From assembly GCA_964501275.1 (NCBI GenBank), contig CAZCSP010000018.1, forward strand, positions 11,437 to 75,436: a stretch of 64,000 bases of DNA, given 5' to 3'. Of the stretch, positions 55,197 to 64,000 are shown in pieces. The position numbers and the translations under genes are program-made. Position 1 is the stretch's first letter. Each line of letters opens with the position of its first letter. Source of the DNA: 55-13 sp964501275 (GTDB lineage: Bacteria; Armatimonadota; Fimbriimonadia; Fimbriimonadales; Fimbriimonadaceae). Below the pieces are notes generated by a model. It saw only the letters and a list, made by a program, of their open reading frames with translations. It made no database searches and was not told the origin of the DNA.

Positions 55197-57116
55197 GTGA
55201 GGCGGTTCATACAAACGTTACCTGGGAAGCTCATCGCCCACCTTTTGGTGTTGTCGTTGGTGTTGCCATCCCTTTCACTGATGTCAGTAGGCAAGGCCTA
55301 CGCTCAGCTTCAGTCGCTCCCAACGTGGGCGGTTGTTGATTTCGTAGACAAAAAGGGCGGCAATTATGGAACAGTCGCAGCTGAGGCCGTGGCGAGCGAG
55401 CTTGCCAAGACCGGCAGATACGATGTCGTTCCCCAAGAGACGGTTAAGCGGTCCATGGAAACGCTGTCTCTTCAGGCGCCCGTGACCGATACGACCAGCA
55501 TCATGCGCTTGGCGCAAGACCTGCGCGCCCAGGCGGTCATCCGCGGTGCGGTCAGCGACTTCCGTGTTGAAAATGTTGGCGGCGGCAGACAGGCCACCGT
55601 TGCATTAACGGTTGTTGTCGTGAATGCGGCCTCCGGTTTGGGGGTCAATGGCGCGGCTATCGCGGGTAAATCGACGGTTCGTGCCGGCGAAGTTACCGAC
55701 GAGACGTTGATCTCAGAGGCGATCAGTACGGCCGCCAACCGTGCGATTGCAGAAATTCAGGCTCGAACCCTTCCCGTTGCGACGGTCTTGAACACATCGA
55801 GCGACAATGAGGCGCTGATCAACCAGGGCAGTCGTTCTGGGTTCAAGAAGGGACAAGAAGTCATCGTTATTCGCGGGCGAGAACAGGTTGCGGTCGCGAA
55901 AGTGAACGATGTGGATGCCGATCAGGCCTTCATCAAGGCTTCGAGGATTTGGAAGGGAATTCGGCCAGGCGATAAAGTCGAGGCCGTGTTCACGCCTCCT
56001 GAGGATCCCAAGCTCACGCCGACGGGCGATGTCAGCGTTCCGCGAGAGCGATCTCGGGGGAATAACGCTGGTTTGCTTTCGGTCGTGCTGGTCCTCGGAC
56101 TTGGTCTGCTTCTTTTCTCCGGCGGAAACGGCAGTAGCCAATCCGCGACCGAGGGAGTGACGGCTGAGGCGACGCTATTCCCTGATAACTCCGGTCAACC
56201 CGCCGTTAAGGTCTCTTGGAGGCCCAATATCTTTTCAAAGGGCAACTCGGTGCGCTTCCGTTGGCAGCTTTGGCGGGACGACGTGTTCGGTTCGCCCGTC
56301 TTGACGGCTCCTGGTGGAACGACCTTTGCCTACGATACGACGGGTGTGCGCACGGTTGTCTATTCTGACTTTGGTGGACGGATCGGCGGTACGACTTGTG
56401 ACTTCACCGATTCGGCGGATGCGACTGCCGAGGGCGTGAATGGGCCGACTCCGGGGCGGGCGCATCTTTACCGCGTGGAGCTTGTTTATCGCCTGAGTTC
56501 GCTGGATTTGCCAGGTGGTACCAGCAGCACAGGTACTACCTCAGGCACAACGGGTACGACCACCAGCACAACGACGGGAACTACAACCAGCACGACGACC
56601 GGTACAACGACGGGAACCACGACCGGCACTACGGCGGGAACCACCAATGGTGGCGTCGATTGCTACTTCGTGACGGCTCCGGAATCGGCTCGCGGAGTCG
56701 CGACGCCTTTGTTCCGGTCTGATCTGCAGTCGCCTACAAGCGGCGAGCAGGTTCCTGCTCCGCAGGCGGGTAATCCGATTTTCGATCAGATCACCTTTAC
56801 TTTCAATTCGGTTGTTCAGACCGATCCGATTGCCGTTGAGTATGTCGTCCAGGTTTCCACTAGTCCGAACTTCCCCAAGAGTTCGACGAGGACCCTGGGT
56901 AAGACGATCTCCACTGATACGGGACCCGTCAGTTTGACTGTGTCGAATGACTTCTTTACCACTCCGAACGCGACCATTTGGTGGAGAGTGGGGGCGAGGA
57001 ATACGGCAGACAAACCCGGCCCGACTAAGGATTCGGTGGGCGAAAGGTACATCTTCAGCGCCACGCGTAGCTTCAAGAGACCGACGCTGCCGCCAGATCC
57101 TCCGTCGAACAATTAG
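55197..57116 (+). CDS. CsgG-like envelope protein with Thr/Gly-rich linker
   Basis: A GTG start with AAGGAGG eleven bases upstream; 639 residues. Signal-like N-terminus (AHLLVLSLVLPSLSLMSVGKAYAQ). Residues 40-180 have the CsgG/LpoB-type pattern: WAVVDFVDKKGGNYGTVAAEAVASELAKTGRYDVVPQETVKRSM and DLRAQAVIRGAVSDFRV. Residues 195-270 (INQGSRSGFKKGQEVIVIRGREQVAVAKVNDVDADQAFIK, GIRPGDKVEAVF) resemble the C-terminal domain of FlgT. A transmembrane helix is at 292-310 (GLLSVVLVLGLGLLLFSGG), followed by fibronectin-like segments split by a TGTTT/TSTTT repeat (about 442-485). Probably an outer-membrane-associated scaffold; the role is not known. Confidence 0.65.
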   Translation: MRRFIQTLPGKLIAHLLVLSLVLPSLSLMSVGKAYAQLQSLPTWAVVDFVDKKGGNYGTVAAEAVASELAKTGRYDVVPQETVKRSMETLSLQAPVTDTTSIMRLAQDLRAQAVIRGAVSDFRVENVGGGRQATVALTVVVVNAASGLGVNGAAIAGKSTVRAGEVTDETLISEAISTAANRAIAEIQARTLPVATVLNTSSDNEALINQGSRSGFKKGQEVIVIRGREQVAVAKVNDVDADQAFIKASRIWKGIRPGDKVEAVFTPPEDPKLTPTGDVSVPRERSRGNNAGLLSVVLVLGLGLLLFSGGNGSSQSATEGVTAEATLFPDNSGQPAVKVSWRPNIFSKGNSVRFRWQLWRDDVFGSPVLTAPGGTTFAYDTTGVRTVVYSDFGGRIGGTTCDFTDSADATAEGVNGPTPGRAHLYRVELVYRLSSLDLPGGTSSTGTTSGTTGTTTSTTTGTTTSTTTGTTTGTTTGTTAGTTNGGVDCYFVTAPESARGVATPLFRSDLQSPTSGEQVPAPQAGNPIFDQITFTFNSVVQTDPIAVEYVVQVSTSPNFPKSSTRTLGKTISTDTGPVSLTVSNDFFTTPNATIWWRVGARNTADKPGPTKDSVGERYIFSATRSFKRPTLPPDPPSNN

Positions 57117-57123
57117 TCCATAT

Positions 57124-57156
57124 GTCCGTCTGAGTGTATTGGTCCCTCAGACGGAC
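57124..57156 (+). terminator. Intercistronic hairpin
   Basis: GTCCGTCTGAG (57124-57134) pairs with CTCAGACGGAC (57146-57156): 11 perfect base pairs, 11-base loop, no U tract. It may be a weak terminator or a stabilising stem between the first two genes of the cluster. Confidence 0.5.
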
Positions 57157-57176
57157 TCTGAATTTAGGAGCAATTA

Positions 57177-60014
57177 ATGAGCAGCAATCTTCGAAAGGTC
57201 GTGGGCGGATTCCTATTGGGAGGCATCTCGGTAGCCTCGCACGCCCAGGTCGGCTGGGAAATTTGCATCGACCCCCAAAACAACACGCCCTATAGCAACC
57301 CATACGGTATCGGTTCTGTTGCAAACGACCTGATGGTGGCGACCATGGGGTTCACGGGAACCGTAACCTATGGTGGATCCCAAGGGCCGTGTTTCAGCCC
57401 TGCGATTACAGCGAATGTGCGGGGCCGTATTGGGTTTCAGATCGGTCCTACCGGTTCGATGCAGACTCCATTCGACGACAACCTTATCTTGTCCTTCGGC
57501 ATGCCTTTTTCGCCTGGCGGCGCCTGGAGTTATGCGACGACGAACGTCTTGGACCCCGCGACTGGAGCCCGGACAAAAACGTTGTTCGGCGCCAACGCGC
57601 TCAACCTCGCATTTGTTGGCGCAAGTCATCGATATATCTATGGCGAGACGGTGAATGATGGGGTAAGAGCGCGGTGCCGGATCGACGTGATCGGCGATGC
57701 TGCTCGTATTCAATGGACGCTGACGAACGAAGGGGCCACTCGCCCGATCGGTATCTGGTTCGGCCAATGGCTGGAGATGATTGCCGGGTCGCCAGACCCT
57801 GCAACGGGAGCCCAGTTCGTTGGCGAAGCCTTTGGGGATAAACTTCCCTATGTTACGTTGCCCGGCCAAAAGCCGGTGCTTACGGATCGGCGTCTTATTC
57901 GTAGCCAGGATCCGACCAACTTCCCGAGTTGGTTTGCATTCAATTTCAGTCAAACTTCGCCGTACGGATTGAAGGTAGAGAACGGGCCAACTCCGTCCAC
58001 TACTAATCCAACGACCGGGCAGAGTGATGCAACGCAAGCCTCGGAGGTTGTGTTCGGTGTTCGTAACTTCTTGCTTGGCGCTCCCAGCGGAGGCGACAAT
58101 AACTTCCCGGATGTGATTATCCCGGACACGTTTGCTGGATCGACTTATATTCAAAAATTTGCTGAGCAGTCTGTGAACTCAGGCGGTAGCCGTGTAATCA
58201 CGCACTACTTCCGAAGCACATGGGGCCAATCGAACTATGTTCTGCCCTATACGGCAGTAGTTGACGCTCCCAATATGTTGTCTACGGGCGACGATGGTTC
58301 GGGCAGCAACGAGGCGAACGGCCTGTTTAAGAACCCGTTCCCCATGGTCGTGCATATCGACAACGTCGGCGGCTACTCCAGCATCGACGATGGCTTTATC
58401 CTGAACGATGTCAAGGTGAGGATGACCTTGCCGACTGGTTTGAACTTCGTCGGATTTTCGCCTTCGGTGCGCACTCGCGAGCAGTTGATTACTCAGGTGC
58501 AGGCTCGACAAATTCAATCCGTTACATTCCAGGTGGAAGCGGACGGTATCGAATTCGGCGATTTGCCCTACCAGGTCGATATCACCTCGACTCCGGGCGG
58601 TACCAAGCAGATCAAGGGCACGGTTCAGGTTGCGGCGACCCCGCGATACCGCCTGTACGCCGTCGGTGGCGGGCCAACCGCGAACGCTATCACAACCCCG
58701 TTCATCTTTAACGACTCGTCCTGGGAAACCGTATTGGGTCTTAGCAACCCGACCGATTTCCGGGCATTCGCATGGGATGCCCAACTCAAGGGCTACGTCC
58801 TTTCCACCAGCTCAATTCGTGGTCAGGGTGCCTTTATCGTAAACAACACGGGCGTGACCCAATCTAATCCGTTGGGCGGCGGGCCGACGACGGCTCCCGA
58901 CACGACGCCGTTGCCTCTCGATAATTCGGGAAGGTTTACTATCCAGTTGAAGTCTGGCTGGAACCTGATTGGCAACCCGTATAACTACCCCATCACCGTG
59001 GGGCATATGACGGGCGTCTCCGCGGCCAGCCCGCAGGCGAGCCGCCCATGGGCTCAGCTCGTTTCGCTCGGAGTCGTGAATTCGTTCCTGGCCTATTGGG
59101 ATGCGCAAACCCAGTCCTATAAGTTCCTACAACAGTCCACCAACAAGATGCTCCCGAATACCGCCTACTGGGTGTTTGTAAATACCACGGCGGACCTCAC
59201 CTTGAGCTTCCCACCGGTATTCGAGCCTGGATTGCCTGGTTCTAGTCGGTCGGTTGACGATTGGACTCAATCGGATAAACAGTGGCGATTGAACTTGGTC
59301 GCGCGAAACGACCGGTTTGCCGACGACCAGAACTATATCGGTCGCGCGGCAAGCGCCGAGAACGCCAACACACTTCGAATGATGGAGCCGCCGATGGCCC
59401 CGACTCAAGAAGTGGCTCTTTCAATCGAAGGACAACTCAACGGCCAGCCAATCCGGCTAGCTCAGAATCTCCGAGAAACAGGCGGCAAGCAGGAGTACAA
59501 GGTCTTCGTCGATGCGACGAAGGACGGCGAAGTCAGCCTGACTTGGCCCAACTTGTCGACTCTGCCGAAGAACGTCCGCCTCCGACTGATCGATGTGGCA
59601 ACGTCGACCTCTCGCGACCTTCGTGGAAGCTCTGGTTACACCTACAATGCAACCGCTGGCCTGACGCGCGAATTCAAGATTCAGGTTGAGGAAGGCATCG
59701 TGAACGCTCCGACGATCGGCAATATGATCGTTACTCGTAGCAGTCGGGTAGGTAACACGGCTCCGTTTGTTATCAACTACACGCTCTCCGCCGCCGCAAC
59801 CACCACCATCCGGGTTCTTGGAGCCAATGGAAAGGAGGTCTTCACCGTGACCCGAGGGCGAGCTGATAGCTCCGGTGAAAACAGCGCGACGTGGAACCTG
59901 AAGGACAACGCCAATCGGTCGGTTGCCCCCGGCACCTATCAGATCGAGCTGATCGCAACCACTCCCGATGGAGACAACGTTCGCCGCATCGTGCCGGTTA
60001 ACGTGATTCGATAG
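57177..60014 (+). CDS. Giant secreted protein with C-terminal FlgD-Ig-like domain
   Basis: 945 residues, AGGAG seven bases upstream. Signal peptide to ASHAQ (residues 1-24). The first 330 residues are beta-rich with repeated aromatic/Gly strands (GYGRI...; RGRIGFQIGPTGSMQ, IQWTLTNEGATRPIGIWFGQWLEM). A central part has LKSGWNLIGNPYNYP (about 594) and AYWVF, a pair typical of T9SS-like or cell-surface proteins in Bacteroidetes and relatives. The C-terminus (FVINYTLSAAATTTIRVLGANGKEVFTVTRGRADSSGENSATWNLKDNANRSVAPGTYQIELIATTPDGD) matches the FlgD Ig-like fold, often a sorting or anchoring domain. The role is unknown. Confidence 0.7.
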   Translation: MSSNLRKVVGGFLLGGISVASHAQVGWEICIDPQNNTPYSNPYGIGSVANDLMVATMGFTGTVTYGGSQGPCFSPAITANVRGRIGFQIGPTGSMQTPFDDNLILSFGMPFSPGGAWSYATTNVLDPATGARTKTLFGANALNLAFVGASHRYIYGETVNDGVRARCRIDVIGDAARIQWTLTNEGATRPIGIWFGQWLEMIAGSPDPATGAQFVGEAFGDKLPYVTLPGQKPVLTDRRLIRSQDPTNFPSWFAFNFSQTSPYGLKVENGPTPSTTNPTTGQSDATQASEVVFGVRNFLLGAPSGGDNNFPDVIIPDTFAGSTYIQKFAEQSVNSGGSRVITHYFRSTWGQSNYVLPYTAVVDAPNMLSTGDDGSGSNEANGLFKNPFPMVVHIDNVGGYSSIDDGFILNDVKVRMTLPTGLNFVGFSPSVRTREQLITQVQARQIQSVTFQVEADGIEFGDLPYQVDITSTPGGTKQIKGTVQVAATPRYRLYAVGGGPTANAITTPFIFNDSSWETVLGLSNPTDFRAFAWDAQLKGYVLSTSSIRGQGAFIVNNTGVTQSNPLGGGPTTAPDTTPLPLDNSGRFTIQLKSGWNLIGNPYNYPITVGHMTGVSAASPQASRPWAQLVSLGVVNSFLAYWDAQTQSYKFLQQSTNKMLPNTAYWVFVNTTADLTLSFPPVFEPGLPGSSRSVDDWTQSDKQWRLNLVARNDRFADDQNYIGRAASAENANTLRMMEPPMAPTQEVALSIEGQLNGQPIRLAQNLRETGGKQEYKVFVDATKDGEVSLTWPNLSTLPKNVRLRLIDVATSTSRDLRGSSGYTYNATAGLTREFKIQVEEGIVNAPTIGNMIVTRSSRVGNTAPFVINYTLSAAATTTIRVLGANGKEVFTVTRGRADSSGENSATWNLKDNANRSVAPGTYQIELIATTPDGDNVRRIVPVNVIR

Positions 60015-60024
60015 CACGACCGCT

Positions 60025-60064
60025 GGAAAGTGCGAGGAAGGAATACCGCCTCCTCGCACTTTCC
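60025..60064 (+). terminator. Strong intercistronic hairpin
   Basis: GGAAAGTGCGAGGA (60025-60038) and its exact inverse TCCTCGCACTTTCC (60051-60064) with a 12-base loop. CTTTCT follows. It probably attenuates or ends transcription before the next gene. Confidence 0.6.
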
Positions 60065-60095
60065 CTTTCTCCCGATCCGTCTTAACGGTAGCGCC

Positions 60096-62093
60096 ATGAA
60101 GAAGCTCGGACTGTTCGCCACCCTTGCGTTGATATTTTTCGCCGCGCAGGCGCAGGCCGACAATGGGCAGATTAGGAACATTACGGCGTTTCCCACCATG
60201 AGCGTGGCCGATGCCCGAAGCACCGTTACGATCACGGCGATCGTGGTGAACAGCAAGGGCAGTCCGGCTCCCGACGGTACGCGGGTCACCTTTGCAACCA
60301 CTCTGGGCAGCTTTCGAAATGAGATTGTGACCACGCAGGGCGGCCGGGCCCAAGCCATCCTGGTTGCTGGTGGAGTCCCTGGAACCGCCGTCATCACTGT
60401 CCGAACCCCTGGCACAGCGCCCGCCACTTACGAATTTGAATTCCTAAGCGATCGCTCCTTGCTCTCAACTGCCAAGGAGTACATCGAAATCGTCGCTCCC
60501 GGCTATATGACGTTCAGCATGGATGAGAAAATCATCGGTGCGGCGGGCCCAAATAAGAGCGTCCATGTCCGTTACCGTGACGTCGACATCGACGCGGACG
60601 ATGTGCAACTTAACATCCCGACCTACGAAATGCGGCTCAAGAAGGCCACGGTCAAGTTCGGCAACATCGAACAGAATTTTGATGAGTGCTATATCAAGCT
60701 GAACACGCGAAAAGGCTTCGGTGTGACGACCTACATCGCCCCCACCGTCGTCGGATTGAAGGGTTTCGGCACCGCCTTCGGGTTTGTGGTAGAAGATCGC
60801 CCGAAGTACGGTCTGGTTGAGTTTAGCTCCCTTGGCATGAAGCCAGTTGCCCGGCCTCTCTCCGCGACCACCTTTGCGTTTGCGGATCTGAGCAATTCGA
60901 TGTCGATGGTGGCGGCAAAGAAGGCAGTGGTCTTCCCCCGAAAAGAGGTCCAGTTCCAGAAGGCGGAAGTCTTAGTTGGCGGCGTCAAGGTGATGAGGAT
61001 GCCTCTGTACTCGGTGAGCCTGGTGAGCGGTGCCACCTTGGTGACCGATCAGATTGTGAACGTCAACGATAACCAGTTGGCGGTCGACTACCCGTACTAT
61101 CTGTCTCTGAAGCCGGGCGAAACTAGCGCTCTCCGCTTCCGAACCGGGCAACGCTATGGAAGAGGCACCTCCGTATCTCGGGGCCTGTTTCTCGACTACG
61201 AACTGAATTGGAATAAGGGCGACGAGATGGACGGTGGTCTCACGGTGAGCAGCATCGCTCGAAAGGATTGGAGCATCGGCTTGCGCCAGTTCTACCGATT
61301 CGACTCTCGGTCCACGGGCAGCGCGATGATTGAGATGCCGGCGGGCAAGAACCTCTTCGGCAACCTCAACTACAATCGCCAACTCGATGGTTGGAACCTC
61401 AACTTCTTTGGCAATGCCAGTCAGGCGCTTGCGGGCTCCAAGTTTTCGACTCAAAGTTATTCCGTCACCCTGGAGCACGATCCCGTGAAGGTGGGCAAGC
61501 TGCCTGTTCGGCTGTTCTACGGAGTGACCGCCGATCATAAGCTGGCCAGCACAGCCTTCGGAAGGTCGGAGCAGACGGGCTATGGGCTCAGGCTGCGGTC
61601 TCAGCTGAATCCGACACGATTGGATGAGCACACCACGATCAACGCGTCGTTCTCTGTGGCCCAACTCGAAGGGCAGAATGTGGCCAAGGGCTTAACCCTC
61701 TTGGGAAGCGCCAGCCTGACGCGTCAAATCGGGCAGGCCGCGACCCTGTCGGCTACCTACGACTACTCTCAAGACCCATTCAGTTCCAGCCTATTGGGAC
61801 AGCATCGGTTGAGCCTGCAAGCCTTCTATAACTCCGGCCGGATGGGGTTAAACTTCTTCGGCACCCGATCCTTGGACATCGACCGGATGAGCTACTATGC
61901 CGACCTCAACTACCGGATCAGCGGCCTCTGGCGCATCTTGGGCTCGTACACTTTCGACAAGTATCTAACCGACACCTATATGGACTACAACGCGACTATC
62001 GCCTATCGACTGGGCATTCGCGAAATCGGCCTGACGTGGTCGCACCGGTCGAAGCGATTTGGAATCCAGGTATTCGGTGCGACTTTTAACTAG
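60096..62093 (+). CDS. Outer-membrane beta-barrel candidate with N-terminal Ig-like domain
   Basis: ATG 60096 gives 665 residues. Signal peptide MKKLGLFATLALIFFAAQAQAD. Residues 25-115 form a Big_1/invasin-like Ig domain (VADARSTVTITAIVVNSKGSPAPDGTRVTFATTLGSF, TTQGGRAQAILVAGGVPGTAVITV). Residues 125-210 (VHVRYRDVDIDADDVQLNIPTYEMRLKKATVKFG) recall OstA/LptA-type strands. From about 360 on, alternating strands such as GLFLDYELNWNKGDEMDGGLTVSSIARKDWSIGLRQFYRFDSRS and a long run of antiparallel pairs to the C-terminal FGIQVFGATFN suggest an outer-membrane barrel. The design resembles LptD or invasin-like translocons, but neither can be confirmed. Confidence 0.6.
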   Translation: MKKLGLFATLALIFFAAQAQADNGQIRNITAFPTMSVADARSTVTITAIVVNSKGSPAPDGTRVTFATTLGSFRNEIVTTQGGRAQAILVAGGVPGTAVITVRTPGTAPATYEFEFLSDRSLLSTAKEYIEIVAPGYMTFSMDEKIIGAAGPNKSVHVRYRDVDIDADDVQLNIPTYEMRLKKATVKFGNIEQNFDECYIKLNTRKGFGVTTYIAPTVVGLKGFGTAFGFVVEDRPKYGLVEFSSLGMKPVARPLSATTFAFADLSNSMSMVAAKKAVVFPRKEVQFQKAEVLVGGVKVMRMPLYSVSLVSGATLVTDQIVNVNDNQLAVDYPYYLSLKPGETSALRFRTGQRYGRGTSVSRGLFLDYELNWNKGDEMDGGLTVSSIARKDWSIGLRQFYRFDSRSTGSAMIEMPAGKNLFGNLNYNRQLDGWNLNFFGNASQALAGSKFSTQSYSVTLEHDPVKVGKLPVRLFYGVTADHKLASTAFGRSEQTGYGLRLRSQLNPTRLDEHTTINASFSVAQLEGQNVAKGLTLLGSASLTRQIGQAATLSATYDYSQDPFSSSLLGQHRLSLQAFYNSGRMGLNFFGTRSLDIDRMSYYADLNYRISGLWRILGSYTFDKYLTDTYMDYNATIAYRLGIREIGLTWSHRSKRFGIQVFGATFN

Positions 62094-63876
62094 CGGCCTC
62101 CTTGGGCTGCTGATCTTCTCGCTCGGCATGGCCGAAGGCTTTGGCCGGTTCGGCTACCGCGACCGTCCCGTGTTACCTGGTTTCACTTTGGACATTGACG
62201 GATTTGCCTCCAAAACAGGAAGCGCCGACAAGATCTACTTTGGCGCGGCGGGCAAGATTTGGAAGCCGGTGGAAACCAGCGAGCAGGGGCAAACTGTCAT
62301 GCTGGAGTCCCCAGCTCTAGGGCCGCAGAAGGTTCGGTACAACCTCTGGCAGCCAGGCTTTTCACTCTATTTTGAGCAAGGGATGCGCCTACGGCTCGGA
62401 GCTACCGGCTGTCCCTACCTCACCTGGGGGCAGGGAACGGTTGGGGAAGGGGTGCCGACGCCCGACACCAAGTGGATTCTGATCTCCTTTCGAACGGCCC
62501 AGCCTCCGATTCTGCTCGTCCTGGAATCCGGCGAAGCGAGCTTCCAGTTCACCGGCCAGTCTGGAGCCTGGGTGTTAAAGACTGAGAAGCCGTTCAAGGG
62601 GTGGATCAGAGTGGTTCAGCCTCTGGGAACCGCAGAGGTAGCCGCCAACAGCGCCGCCGCTCTCGGCAGGCTTACCAAACGGGTCTTCGAAAATGTCTCC
62701 ATCTGGACCGACTCCGCTCCGGTTTTGAAGGGGTTGTCGGTGAAAGGCGATGCGACGGCGGTGGAGGCATCCTGGACGTTCGACCGACCTGGAGCCGTAG
62801 TTCCGCTTGGAATCTCGCTGGCGAACGTTGGCGGCTATCCGATTCGCATCCAGTCCAAAATCCGGCGTCTCAGCGAATGGGACGACGAGGGGCCGATTAC
62901 GGTTTGTGAGGAACCGATCTTAAAAGTTAGGTTTCCTATCAGACGCATCCCCCTGGGGCGAAGCCTAACATTAGGGAAGCGAACGATTGCGCCGTTAGGC
63001 ACTGTTTCGCCCATCGACATCCCATCCATCGCCGAACTGGCCCTGGAAAACCTGTTGGCGGATCGGGATTTGGCGACTTTGAAAATTGCTGAGGAGACCT
63101 TCGCCAGCTACCTGTCGGAGACCACCTATGTGACGGAACCGGTGACGAACCAGCAGTTGCCCTATGCCGCCAATGGAGTTGGTATCGACTTGGCGGCTTG
63201 CCATGCCTTGCTGATGCAGACGACTACCATCAGCAGCCAATCGAGTTCTGAGGCGAATTCGCTCTTGACCTCGGTTACCTGGCGAAGGGACGCCTATAGC
63301 TGGCGGGTGGCGGTGGATGATCCGTTGTTGGCTCGGCGGGCGGGGGCGTTTGGGGCGCTGTCGGGGTTCCTTTGCCCGGAAAATGAGCGGCGGCTACAAG
63401 GGGCGATGTTTGAGGCGGGGTTGGCGGCGGAGAGGGGGCTCGGTGTTTTGCAGTCTCGTCGGGAGGGCAAAGATGAACCTAAGTACCCGGAGCCGCTTGA
63501 TACGTTGAGAAGTTTTGCCTTCTTCCGTGACGTGCGTCTGGTGGACGAGGACGCTTTTGCGAAATCGCTTCTCAGCGAGGTACGGGTTTTTGGCGATGCC
63601 TCGGTGATGGTGGAGAAGCAGGGAGAGGCGCTGAGCGTTCAATGGACGGCGCCCGACACCAATGCCCACCAAATCGTCTTCGCCTCGGCTTACCCCATCG
63701 ACTTTGAACTCGGGAACATGCGGAAGTTGGATGTAGAGCGGGCACTCGGGCTCACCCAAGTACGCTATGCCGCCAACGTGCCGGGAGCCTGCTTCGCCAA
63801 TCTGCGCTTACCTGAGTGGGCCAAGGACCTGCCGCCCGCCGTTCGTGTGCCCACGTACTCAGAGCCAGTGAAGTAG
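62077..63876 (+). CDS. Exported protein of unknown function
   Basis: GTG 62077 (CCAGGT upstream) gives 599 residues starting with signal MRLLTSGLLGLLIFSLGMAEG; TTG 62059 is possible. It overlaps the barrel gene by 17 bases, so it is coupled to it. Residues 30-200 are beta-rich (FTLDIDGFASKTGSADKIYFGAAGKIWKPVE, ILISFRTAQPPILLVLESGEASFQF), which recalls FecR-like domains. The C-terminal half contains helices and strands with no motif I know (PETERRLQGAMFEAGL-like ENERRLQGAMFEAGLAAERGLG). It is probably the periplasmic or surface partner of the barrel. Confidence 0.55.
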   Translation: MRLLTSGLLGLLIFSLGMAEGFGRFGYRDRPVLPGFTLDIDGFASKTGSADKIYFGAAGKIWKPVETSEQGQTVMLESPALGPQKVRYNLWQPGFSLYFEQGMRLRLGATGCPYLTWGQGTVGEGVPTPDTKWILISFRTAQPPILLVLESGEASFQFTGQSGAWVLKTEKPFKGWIRVVQPLGTAEVAANSAAALGRLTKRVFENVSIWTDSAPVLKGLSVKGDATAVEASWTFDRPGAVVPLGISLANVGGYPIRIQSKIRRLSEWDDEGPITVCEEPILKVRFPIRRIPLGRSLTLGKRTIAPLGTVSPIDIPSIAELALENLLADRDLATLKIAEETFASYLSETTYVTEPVTNQQLPYAANGVGIDLAACHALLMQTTTISSQSSSEANSLLTSVTWRRDAYSWRVAVDDPLLARRAGAFGALSGFLCPENERRLQGAMFEAGLAAERGLGVLQSRREGKDEPKYPEPLDTLRSFAFFRDVRLVDEDAFAKSLLSEVRVFGDASVMVEKQGEALSVQWTAPDTNAHQIVFASAYPIDFELGNMRKLDVERALGLTQVRYAANVPGACFANLRLPEWAKDLPPAVRVPTYSEPVK

Positions 63877-63916
63877 GGATCGCCCAAACACGCTTCATAA
63901 AAAAAATCAAAACCTC

Positions 63917-63945
63917 TTGCCATTTCTCAAAATCTGTTGTATAAA
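63917..63945 (+). promoter_or_regulatory. Sigma-70-type promoter at the right edge
   Basis: TTGCCA (63917-63922), 17 bases, TATAAA (63940-63945). An ATG at 63994, with AAAGGGG about twelve bases upstream, may start the next gene, which is cut off by the window edge. Confidence 0.6.
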
Positions 63946-64000
63946 GGTAACGAGCGTCTTTTACGGGATGCGTCTTTGAAAGGGGTTAGAGGAATGATAA

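Noticed and set aside
56518..56650. Tandem short repeats that could suggest a CRISPR array
   Set aside because: They encode TGTTT/TSTTT in frame in the CsgG-like protein; no spacers of constant length and no cas genes.

Overview
The window looks like one contig from a GC-rich diderm bacterium. The likeliest assignment is a relative of Fimbriimonadia (phylum Armatimonadota). This is inferred from FlgH and FlgI (L- and P-ring proteins, so an outer membrane is present), PEP-CTERM proteins, a ribosomal protein S1 with an acidic Ala/Pro/Glu-rich head, and very large numbers of short intergenic palindromes. No 16S gene is present, so the phylum call is tentative.

Layout. 1-10.9 kb: mixed housekeeping genes: end of a HAF-repeat-like protein, a GH130/glycosyltransferase pair, pyrimidine-nucleoside phosphorylase, RNase HIII, tRNA-His, small exported Cys-rich and lipoprotein genes, a HIT/Uma2 pair, a CPBP protease and a membrane protein. 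11.0-19.6 kb: flagellar operon flgF-flgG-flgA-flgH-flgI-flgJ-flgN-flgK-flgL-fliW-csrA, all on + and mostly overlapping or closely spaced. 19.8-22.3 kb: ribF and small membrane proteins. 22.5-26.9 kb: ribosomal block rpmJ-rpsM-rpsK-rpoA-rplQ-truA-rplM-rpsI. 27.2-28.9 kb: AT-richer island with a pseudopilin operon. 29-43.6 kb: MFS transporter, cinA, beta-helix protein, GNAT/zinc-ribbon pair, PEP-CTERM protein, a NanE-NanK fusion and a glycosyltransferase. 43.7-54.9 kb: lon, a tandem-Tudor-like protein, nadA, a PEP-CTERM protein, xylB, rpsA and coaE. 55.2-63.9 kb: four large exported proteins in a row (CsgG-like, a giant secreted protein, an Ig-plus-barrel outer-membrane candidate, and an unknown), probably one envelope system.

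The most unusual feature is the density and behaviour of short palindromic repeats. At least six families occur between genes. One is a double-hairpin element whose stems change by compensating substitutions around a nearly fixed TCC loop. Three different families also sit in frame inside conserved genes: a 140-bp inverted-repeat element in the flgI leader (a second 140-bp copy lies at 36097-36236), two 129-bp tandem units forming the C-terminal half of flgJ, and a hairpin-type repeat forming a 29-residue insertion in nadA. This resembles in principle the palindromic elements of Rickettsia that are inserted in genes, but the families here are not ones I recognise.

All positions come from reading the sequence. 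No database search, structure prediction or genome-wide count was possible.
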